This document shows positions 25,778 through 35,791 of a DNA stretch of 64,000 bases, piece after piece (position 1 is the stretch's first letter; each line of letters opens with the position of its first letter). This stretch comes from Synchiropus splendidus (Eukaryota > Chordata > Actinopteri > Syngnathiformes > Callionymidae). The position numbers and the translations under genes are program-made. Below the pieces are notes generated by a model. It was not told where the DNA came from, did no database searches, and saw only the letters and a list, made by a program, of their open reading frames with translations. Location: positions 30,319,937 through 30,383,936 of the forward strand of contig NC_071334.1 in assembly GCF_027744825.2 (NCBI RefSeq), given 5' to 3'.

Positions 25778-26627
25778 TAATGGTATTTAAACTTTGTTTT
25801 GTCGGCATCTCTGTATTTGGTATCTAGAGAAGTACGACTTCATCAATCTCTAGTGGGTATGTATGTTGTGCCCATTAAAATGACTGTTACGCCAGATATG
25901 CAAGAAGATGCCAGCATATTCCAGCTAGGTGTATATGGTCTACAAATTAATTTCTCAAAAAGAATAGTTTGGTAGACACTTTTAATAACACAAATTGATG
26001 TCAATTTCAACCACTTCCATATGACTTTTAAAATAATGAAGTATTGGAGATGTCAATGACAACAAATTGTTGATTATACATATATAAAAAAGGCATGAAA
26101 CCTCACCAGGTGTTGCCCTGAAAAATAAATAACACTTCACCAAACTAGGAAACCTTGTCCCGTCATCTTTGTGCTGTCAGGGACACGGGCAACTCACAGG
26201 GCAATAAATAACACCAAAAACACAGAGATGCGTTTCAAAATTGCATTAAAATGAAGTACTTCAAAGTGCACATCCAGAGTCCAGTTTGTACCGTTGATAG
26301 TTTCAGATGTTTTCACGATTCGATTGTTGTGAGGCAACGACACCAAGTGTCCGTTTCTGGAACTACATGAAGCGGTGCCATTTAATTCCCCGCAACTTGC
26401 AGGGTGTTGAGATGAAAGCAACAAATTGCACAACATAGCTAGAACTATGGCTTCCAATGAATATTAAGAGTATGTACAGGTGATTGACACAGTAGATGAA
26501 AATGATCAAATGAAATCAATCAAATAATTCATATTGTAACTCCACATATACAAACTCATTCACTTCTCTGATTGCAGCATACATGTTCAGAAATTCTGAT
26601 GGAAAGGCCTCTTGTTGTGACCTTTTG

Positions 26628-28035
26628 TTACCAATTACACTGTCCGCTTAAGCCGCTTCCTGCTGGATATTTGACCATGGAATCCAGATATGGACGGAGA
26701 GCCGCTCCTAAAGGTCTAGAGAGGAGACAGCACTCAACTTGTTGTGCCACTTCGTTGTTGAACGTTTTACAGTCTTATTAAAATTAAGTATCTATCAGGT
26801 CTGCCTGTTTTTGTGTGGCTTTTTTTTTTTATCCCTAGCAGAATCAAGAACAACGACTTTGAATAATAATCAAAATTGTGGCTACATACTGTTGCAATAT
26901 GCAACTCTAGAACATAGAAATATGCCGTTCTGTGTACTAGTAATGGTAGGCTCACGTGGATAAGACTTGTGCTGGGAGGGCCAATATGTGGGCGGGAATC
27001 TTCTTGCCAGTCAGGAACTGAGCCACCTCATTACTGAATGTGTTGCAGTTCAGCTCAAACAGGTTGTACTTGTCACCTCTTTAGAAAAAAAAACACAATA
27101 ATGCACATATGAGCCAACAATCCTCCATGGGTCCATTTCTTGCTTCTCTGATGCTTCTGACCAACTTGGTGTCTGCAGCGACGCAGTAAAAACCCTTCAC
27201 ACTCTCCATCTACGTGTTATTACGACAGGGGATTCCACCCCACATTGGGGTAGTTCTGATGGTTTCTAACTATAACCAGACATGACAGTAGTGGTAGTTA
27301 GTGGTTGATAAAACATTCAGGTCCTCAGTGGTCCACTTCATGTCTGTAGTATAACGCTTACTTTTCTATGACCGTTTTGGTGTTTGAAAGTACAAAGATT
27401 TTGTCAGCAGTAAAACAAAATTAGCCACACGTCAACTTGAAAATCTATACAAGTAAGTGGGTAGTAGAATGTTTACCTGTATGTTGACTCCTTCAGGGAC
27501 CGCAGATACTCCTTAAATACGTCTGCAGGCACCTCAGTGGAACCCAAGTGTATCACTCTGTCAGGCTGGCCTAAGAAACTGCTACCCTGGAGGTGGACAT
27601 TAAAAAGCCCCTCACAGTCAGTCTGCCCTTTTTAAGTTACATGGGAAAACAATGGGATTTTTGACTTACAGGTGAACAGTTGAGGACGCCGTCGTTGACA
27701 AAGAAGAATTCTCTGCCATAGATCACGACGGACGTATGCCTTCAAAAGTTTTAGATTAGTTGAAGATGAAAACACTTCTCCATCTTGCACTTACCATATC
27801 CCATCCAGTTGTATCCCTAGGTTTGAATTAGAAACACATTAAACAAACATGACAGTTTCGTGCAGTACTAGGTACAAATGTGATACATTTGCACATAATC
27901 GATGTCAATTTTCAATAGTTTTTTCTTGAACTACCAGTAAGACTCACCGAGCATCGGGGTGCTCCACTGCCGAGCCACTCCTTTAGACATGTCGTAGACA
28001 TGAAGGGAAACAGGGTATGACCACGTGAAGTCCAT
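26628..28035 (-). CDS. desi1: Desumoylating isopeptidase 1 (PPPDE peptidase), complete
   Basis: Six exons on the minus strand keep frame: 27948-28035, 27795-27816, 27670-27739, 27477-27586, 26956-27078 and 26628-26715. They total 501 nt, 166 residues (human DESI1 has 168). All introns are GT-AG. The protein is a PPPDE-fold cysteine protease that removes SUMO from targets or acts as an S-depalmitoylase. The catalytic dyad falls at the human positions, His38 (WHTS) and Cys108 (NCNTFSNEV). The start M-D-F-T-W-S-Y-P-V precedes [10 protein letters not shown], matching human KLYVYDLSKG. The fifth exon would read into a stop right after VLST, but a GTGAGC donor there splices to an exon giving [12 protein letters not shown], the expected C-terminus. 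The second exon is only 22 nt. The gene is divergent from xrcc6, as in human. Confidence 0.93.
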
Positions 28036-28425
28036 CACAATGAAGCCGTGACATGCAATTTAATTGTATGCGTCGCTCAGTAAAAGGCTTTTAAATTGGA
28101 ACGAAAACTAAAGTGGAGGACCTGTCGTCTAACAAAATAGAATAAAATCCCGCCCAATTCCACTCCCATTGGCCAATGACTTTGATTGACAGTGCACTGT
28201 CCAATGGTATTGAGTGACGCTGATGCGTGCTCGCACTCGCGGCGTACGCGCATCTCATTGAAGCAAGTCCTGACAACATCCGAGGGTCGAGCGTCTCCAG
28301 CGTGTGAGTGTATCGGATGGTTTACATGAATTAACAACGATATGCTGACAAAGAAGGTCGACTTATTAAAACGCGTGCGTTTAACTGGAGCTCTGTTACG
28401 GTTCTAGAGTTTAAAATGTCCGCCA
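28036..28425. promoter_or_regulatory. Divergent desi1 / xrcc6 promoter region
   Basis: The start codons of desi1 (minus) and xrcc6 (plus) are 626 bases apart. Four CCAAT boxes cluster here: CCAAT at 28154, 28173 and 28201 on the plus strand and ATTGG at 28168 (minus-strand CCAAT). CG dinucleotides are concentrated around 28215-28300. No TATA box is obvious. CCAAT-rich, TATA-less DNA between head-to-head housekeeping genes fits a shared bidirectional promoter. Start sites cannot be placed from sequence. Confidence 0.65.
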
Positions 28426-28660
28426 AGCTAAGTAAGAGTGGCTTATCAGTATGCTAAGCTAATAGTAGTAGTGACTCAAAACTTCATTGCATTGCAAGGT
28501 TGGTGGAGTCTCACTTTTGTTTTGGGACCTTTTCCACTAAGCTCGTCACTGCTGGTGATGTAGTGTTTTAGATTTAGTTCTATTTAGGCCGTCCAAAGAC
28601 GTGTTTATCTGCAAACATGTTACCGTGTCTAACGTTTGCTACCCATCCATAATCAGAGTC

Positions 28661-30245
28661 ATGGCTGACTGGAATGCCTACTACCGAAATGAGGATGACG
28701 ATAATGAAGAGAAGGAAGAGGAACAACAGGATGGTGAGTGAAAAGTTTAAGCTATGTGTTAAGGCACCGCATGGAGCTGAGGTCGTCCATCTGTGTGTTT
28801 GTGTCAGGAGAGTACAAGATCTCTGGGAGAGACAGCACTGTCTTCTTGGTTGATGCTTCCAAAGAGATGTTCATCAAAGGTGAAGACGGAGAGCCATCCA
28901 ACTTTGACATGACTATGCAGGTGCGCTTTTGAAAAACTGGGGAAAAAAACCCTTTAAGAAGCAGCCTCCCAACCTTCTGGTCTATAGATATGTTTCAGCC
29001 ACTTCCTGGTTGAGATTGGAAAACTGAATCCAGAATGTTTACATTGCTCACTGATTTTGTTGGAAGTAGCCTTTTGAATAGACGCGTGATGTCTTAAAAG
29101 ACATATGTGTTTCCAAAGGTTGTTCGCACTGTTTACACCACCAAGATTATCAATAACCACAAGGACCTGATGGCTCTGGTCTTTTACGGCACTGAGCAGA
29201 GCAAAAACCCAAGAAACTCATTCAAGCACGTCTATGTCTACCATGACCTCGATGAACCAGGTATTTACCATGTTGTCTCATCAACAGTAGTGGATAGATT
29301 ACGAAAAGATTGCTTGTTTTGTTTTCCTCAGGTGCAAAGCGGGTGTTGGAGCTTGATTCCTTACGAGGAGAAAAGGGTGCTCTGCTCGCTGCCCAGACTA
29401 TGGGCAGTGGCGAGACATCACTTGGCGACGCGCTGTGGTGTTGTGCAAATCTCTACAGCGACATCAAGCTTCGTCTCGCACAAAAGCGGCTCTTGATTTT
29501 CACCTGTAGAGACCAGCCACATGGAGATGACACTGCCAAGGACAGACAAGCTCGTACCAAAGCTGGGGACCTTAAAGAAACGGGTAGGTTTCTGTTCTGG
29601 TGTCTGTAAATATCGATCCTAGTACCCAGTGCTTTCAACTTGAAGTAGACTGAATAGGTGTTATCTTCCCACAAAGTCCTTTGTCTGCTGTCTCCCAGCC
29701 ATGGTTGGATGCTGTTTCAAATCCATCCCTACCTGCTGCTTAAAGCGTAGAGAATTCAGTATTTGCTGTTTATATAAGTGCTACTTTTTATCCAGGCAAA
29801 CTGTTGAAGTACTTGGTAACTTACAGAACTATTAAATACTGTTCATTTGGACTGGTGTATGAGGAAAAAAATGTGATTCCATTGATTTGATGCAACGTTT
29901 TACACAAGTCTGGGCCACGACAGATTGATTGTACCCCTGTTTGAACATGTACTCTCTTTGAGAAATGATACACAGTGTAGTTGTTGTGACCTCTGGAAAT
30001 ACTGCCAGAATCTGTGCAGTTGTGGATTACATATTTAAATCATTTCATCTAACCAATGGTGTAATAGTTTGTAATCATGCTGTACTGAAGAGTTGGTGGT
30101 TCCTCACTATATTGGCTTTCTTAGATCAAATAGTGGTACTGTATGGTCCATCACGATGCTCTTACTACCTTTGACTGTACACACGTTATTCCATTATCGG
30201 CCATGAATTAAACGGTCTAACTACTTGGGGATAATTGCAAAAAAA

Positions 30246-30302
<57 letters not shown>

Positions 30303-32991
30303 AGTCTTGTCCTTTATCTTAAATAACTGACAATACTATACAGCTATGTGAATGTGAAAATTGAGGTCCCATTGCTCATGTCAAAAGTTCCATAAGGCAC
30401 AGCAACACATGAATGTTGTATAACAGTTTGTCTGTTGAAGTTAAATTGGAAATCAAATTTGTGACTGACTGAACAAATATGTGATTCTATATTTATGATG
30501 TATATATTTTGTCTCTCACTCAGGTGTTGTCATTGATTTACTGCACCTTACAAAAGCCGGTGGCTTCGACGTCTCACTCTTCTTCCGTGACATCATCAGC
30601 CAAGCGGAGAACGACGATGAGTTGGGGCTGCAGCTGCAGCCCTGTGACAAACTGGAGGAGCTTCAGAAGAGAGTCTGGGCTAAAGAGAGGAAGAAGAGAG
30701 CCATCACTCGGTGAATAACTTTTTTTTTTTTTCACAGAAAACCTTCCAGTTATCCCATGTTGTCCCCATCCTAAATGCCATATGTGTATCTTCTAGCTTT
30801 AACCTTTGCCTGGGTGAGGGACTGAACGTGGCAGTAGGGTTGTATTCAACTATGGTGACTGCTCGCAAAACCGCCATCCGACTGTACAGGGAAACCAACC
30901 AGCCTGTCAGAAGCAAAACTCGCACATTTCACACTCAGACTGGCTCTCTGCTGCTGCCCAGTGACATCAAGAAAGCCCAGGTGTGTGCAGATGCTCTTTA
31001 ACAAGTCTTTCTCTTAATTGAGTGACTCGCAAACAGGCCTGTGTTCCTGCTGCAGGTTTTTGGTAAGAGGCAGATTGTGATGGAATGCGATGAGGTCACC
31101 GCCATCAAGAAGTTTGAAGATCCTGGGCTCTTCCTGATTGGGTTCAAACCGATGGAGCGGCTCAAAGTACACCACCAAATTAAGCCAGCCAGCTTCATCT
31201 ATCCAGAAGAGGACGAGGTGAAAGGTGCCAAACTTGTATTTATTTATTGGAACGTCTTTTGTTTGTGATCAATAGTAATTTAGGTTATTTTTGTTTAATA
31301 TTCGTTTTCTACAGTGTTTCATAGTCCCTTTTTTCACGTAAAAATAAGGAGCTGATTTGCTTTAAAATATCATTAACTTTGGTTTGAGTTAAGGTTGAAC
31401 TGTAACTATATGAATATCAGAAAAAGTCTGTCAAAAAACAGATTGGACAAAGGTGTAACTCAAAGTTTAATTTGACAGTTCTAAACTGTGTGTGCCAAAA
31501 TACCACTGATGAAATAGTTGTTTTTGAGGCTGTCATTGGTTCTTTACGCCTGTGGTCTCTGTAATAATTATCTCTATTTTAATGACATTTTAGAAATATA
31601 TTCTGATTCCAAAAACTATGCCGCAGTGCATTTCTCTTATGGCCGCAGCAATCAGTTATTTTAGTAGTCCGGTGTTGTATTGATTTGTCCGTTGATAAAT
31701 TGAGCACTGAAGAAAAAGCCAGTCAAAAGGGGCATGTGCTTGTAAAGTATAACAGTGGCTCAGGTGCAGTCCCACTGTGAGACATCAGTCAGTATTCAGT
31801 GAATAAATGCAAGTTTTTACTGATTTTTATGCGTCAGTTGGGTCCTAAAATATGTGTCGATTGAATGTTTTTCTGAAAGTCTGTCATCTACTGCATTGTA
31901 TGTGACATCAGTTAGGAAGCAATGAACGCTGAGTCATATCAGTCGATGAGTTCAGCACAACTGAAGTGCTCCATATTACTCATATTAATTACTTCATTGT
32001 TTTTTCCCCTGATTCAGCAGCAGCAGTGCATCGTGCAGCTCACAGTATTTTCACCACGGTTACTAACTACAAACTGAAGTGCTATTATTATGAGTTCAAT
32101 TACTGAAGTCAGTTGATCATTTGACTCTAACTTGAAGTTTTAGGTATTTCCATATGCTCTGTATGACCAAAATGAATGAAATGAAAACACATAAAAGTCC
32201 TGTATGTCTGTCTCTCGACTAAAAACTGAGTGAATGTACTGTATTGTCTGTCGGTTTCCCAGGCAGCTCCTGTCTATTCTCTGCGCTGATGAAAAAGTGT
32301 AAGGAAAAGAACGTGTTTGCCTTGTGTCGCTGCACCAGGCGCAGGAACTACAGCCCTCGGTTTGTTGCTCTGGTGCCACAGGAAGAGGAAGTGGCTGAAG
32401 GGAAGACACAGATCACTCCGCCAGGTACTTTCAGAGACTGCAACTAAGCTAAAATGCTAAAACTGCTTAAACTACAAGGGAACTTCTCAGTGTAGTTTCA
32501 GGTAACACCAACCATAATGCATTATGGTTGCAACAGAGGTGTATGTTTCTAACTTGTGTTTTCATGGGCAGGGCAGAAAGCCCAGTGAGTGTGCTAAGTA
32601 CATTGTTGGATGTATTACTTTCGTCTTCATCAGGCTTTAATGTCATCTACTTGCCGTATGCCGACGATATCCGGAGCTTGGACCCGCCGCGACGTCCGTG
32701 TGCCACACAGATGCAGGTGGACAAGATGAAAGCCATCGTCACAAAACTTAACTTCAAATACAGGTAAGGCCTCATTTTGTCCTAGTGTCATGTGTCAAAT
32801 TCTGTATAACTCAGTAGACTTGTCACCCACAGGATATTTTGTGCTACTTCTATTTTCTCCGTAATTCTAATGTGTTACATTCGTTGTACAAATTCTGTGT
32901 TCGTGTAGTTGACTGCCCCCAGCTGGATGACAACGTCAAATTCATATTGTCTTTCTCATGTTCCTATTAGTGGTGGGACGAGTCATTAATT

Positions 32992-33063
<72 letters not shown>

Positions 33064-35272
33064 TTTATTTATTTATTTATTTATTTTAAGCGACAAACAT
33101 GGAGGAATCCCTGAACAAAAAGCAAACAAAAGCATCTGTTTGCTTTTTTTCAGGGATGTGTTTCGCTACACAATGCACCAGGGTTTCCACTACTCTGAAT
33201 GTACTTGAAATTCTTATAAAATTTTAATTTTATTTACATTAAAAAGGATTTAATTTAAGTAAGGTGATATAAAAACTTGAATATAGCCACTGTTGTGATT
33301 TATTGTGCCATTTTGAAACTGATACAAATATAATAATATGTATATAATAATATAGTATATTTATAATAATATTTATAATATAATATATGTAATTTATAAT
33401 ATTTTGTTGTTTAAATGCATAATTTGATTCAGTAATATACCAAATTCATTCAAATTGAAAAAATGTGGCTTCTTGTACTTCTTGTACTTAAACTGCTATT
33501 ATTTGAGATTAATTAATCACAAAATCTCGAATTAATTTGATTATTTTTTTAAATCAAATTCCACCCCTAGTTTCTATATTTAATCTTTCTTGTCTATTTT
33601 TTTACTCATTTAAAAGGGATGTAATTCTATTGTCTTTTGCTCCCCACCGGTTTGACTCAGGTGTGATGCATTCGAGAACCCCGTCCTTCAGCAGCACTAC
33701 AGGAACTTGGAGGCCTTGGCCCTGGATATGATGGCCCCTGAGGACATGGAGGATCTTATTAGTGCGTCACAAATGCACTAGCATGTGATCATACTTTGTC
33801 CTTTTTCCTTACCCATTGTTTTTGCCCCCGCAGTGCCAAAGGTGGACCAGATTGACCGCCGGCTGGGCATACTGGCTGATGAATTCAGAGAAATGGTGTA
33901 TCCTGATGGCTACAACCCTGAAAGCAAACCGCCTGCCAAACGCAAACCAGGTCAGTCCACAAGGAGAGGAGTTGGTGGCACCATGTGACAGCAAGCAAAT
34001 CAGCAGTATTCAGTCTAGTGTTGGACGTGAAACTGATTCAATGCCACATCATAATGGACAAAAACAACAAATGCGTGTCCTGAGCAAGCAGGGGAAGGAA
34101 GCTGTGACCTCTTCTGTTCACATGAGCCTAAGATCAGGGCAAAGGAAAGCATCATGAGATATAGATTGTCAAACTTATATTGAGCAATGACGAGAAAAGA
34201 GTTGGCACATGAATTCTCCAGAAAAGATGGAGGTCACGAGAGGCAAGAACAACACTGTTGAACTTCGGAACTGGAGACAAATGTAGGGGGAATTGAGGAA
34301 AGAATCTGACTGACTTGGCAGTCCTTAGCAGTGAGGAATTCATATGGATGTAAATAAGTTTCTAGACAGAAGAGCAACAAGGGGTGCACACAGCCAAGTA
34401 CTGATGAAGTTTCAGGTTGGTACAGTCGATCACTTAAATTTATCGATTTATTTAAATATGTAATTCAGGACGATTTCACATCGATGAAGAACAACTCTCA
34501 CAAGAAGATCTGCCGGCAGCACTCCTCTTCAGCTCGCTGAGGTCTTAGCTTTGATGAACATGACAGTAGCAAACATGGCGGACTCCTCTTTCCGCTGTGA
34601 TTTTTTTTTTGTACAAAAGCAAGCTGTCCCTGGCTGTCCAAGTCAATCAAAATGAAAATCGAAACTAGTGGAAATTTCAATTGTTTTAAGGCCCTTTTGC
34701 CCAGCTCAGAAGATCCATTCTATTAAACAGGATGTGAAGGCTTCCACCATTGCAATTCACTATCCTGACACAAATCTTCATTGTACATCACTATTTTGTG
34801 ATTTTTTTTTTTCCAATCCGAATCACAAAATGTTTTTTTTTTTTCTTTTTTCATCCGGTATGTTTGCATATCATCCAGCGACTCGACTGGACTGAATTAG
34901 TTTAAGAGGTTTCTGGAGCCTTCTCTTTTGATATTTGTGCTAGGAACTTATAAGTTTGTTTGCATTCAACGTATCCCTGAAGTCACAATATTCGTGGTTA
35001 GTTGCTAAAATGAAAGTTAATGGTCAGTGAACCTGAAAGATTGCTAAGTTTGGATGCATTTTCATCTTCCAGCTGCCACCGCAGGCTCTGCAGAGAAGAA
35101 ACCCAAAGTGGAGGTTCCAGAAGACGAGCTAAGGGCGCACGTGAAAAACGGTACACTGTCAAAGCTCACGGTGCCGGTGCTGAAGGACGCCTGCAAGCAG
35201 TTTGGAGTTCGCACCACTGGGACCAAGAAACAGGAGCTGATTGAGGCCCTGATTTCTCGCCTGGCTTCTTGA
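28661..35272 (+). CDS. xrcc6: X-ray repair cross-complementing protein 6 (Ku70), complete
   Basis: Twelve coding exons: 28661-28733, 28808-28920, 29119-29260, 29332-29583, 30524-30710, 30797-30980, 31056-31224, 32263-32424, 32634-32763, 33661-33761, 33834-33950 and 35073-35272. They total 1830 nt, 609 residues, the same length as human Ku70. Ku70 pairs with Ku80, encircles DNA double-strand ends and recruits DNA-PKcs for non-homologous end joining. Visible landmarks are an acidic N-terminus, the vWA-like domain ([20 protein letters not shown]), the Ku core (KLYRETN-type [31 protein letters not shown]), a basic segment (PPAKRKP) and a C-terminal SAP DNA-binding domain ([18 protein letters not shown]). 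A noncoding first exon probably ends at 28441, splicing to 28657. All key regions are intact. Confidence 0.96.
30251..30299. repeat. (TA)n microsatellite in an xrcc6 intron
   Basis: A perfect alternating TA run of about 49 bases. Confidence 0.95.
32997..33086. repeat. (TA)n followed by (TTTA)n in an xrcc6 intron
   Basis: About 62 bases of alternating TA pass straight into about 26 bases of TTTA units. Neighbouring DNA to 33550 is very AT-rich and shows no exon. Confidence 0.95.
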
Positions 35273-35473
35273 GTAATTTCACTGTGCTTTCAGACTTGCC
35301 GGTGAATGAATGTGTCATGTGACCTTTCTCAAAGAGCTAAAACCTTGTGACTGACTTTGTTGCCTCAATGTTTCACACCATTTTTATTAAGTGAAATTAA
35401 GTTTTCAAATCTGCTGCATTGCTCTTAAATCTGTTGCGTTGTCTTAAAAAAGTAATCATTTTACTGCTGCGTC

Positions 35474-35479
35474 AATAAA
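35474..35479 (+). terminator. xrcc6 poly(A) signal
   Basis: AATAAA about 200 bases after the Ku70 stop codon, with a T/G-rich stretch (ctgactcagtgtgc) following. It would give a short 3' UTR and end the gene before the GIMAP-like gene begins at 35792. Confidence 0.7.
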
Positions 35480-35791
35480 ATAAAAGCATTTTCCTACTCT
35501 GACTCAGTGTGCTATAAATACACATTTCTTGCGCCTACAAGTCCAGTCGAACTTGTCTCAACAAAAGGTGTGTCCTCGGTTTTATCGTCAGCCTGAGGAG
35601 GGCAGGCATGTGCAGGTGTGACTGCCAGGAAGTGGAAGTCTCCTTCACACTGACCATGTGAGCGTTGCGTCAGAGATTTAAAGGCTGCGAGTCGAGGAAG
35701 GTGGACTGTGAGCTTAGTTGGGAAGTACAAAAATGTTTGACTTTTAGAATACTTCAACTCTTGTGCTTGAGGTCGCTCCACTGATTTTAAG

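Larger units (their letters stand above)
22787..26627. other. shisa8 3' UTR (to about 25.8 kb) and spacer to desi1
   Basis: No coding exon is supported. AATAAA at 25772-25777 could end a 3 kb shisa8 3' UTR, a normal length for a neuronal gene. Two moderately long + frames (23556-24132) have no family signal. The last part, 25.8-26.6 kb, should include the 3' UTR of desi1 on the minus strand; I saw no clear minus-strand AATAAA there. Confidence 0.5.

Noticed and set aside
26194..26457. A minus-strand frame with a hydrophobic start, downstream of desi1
   Set aside because: It looked like a signal peptide, but there is no family match and it lies in the likely desi1 3' UTR.
26945..26955. desi1 ending at the stop just after VLST
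   Set aside because: A GTGAGC donor lies there, and an exon at 26628-26715 continues the protein with the conserved LRPxLDS C-terminus and restores family length.
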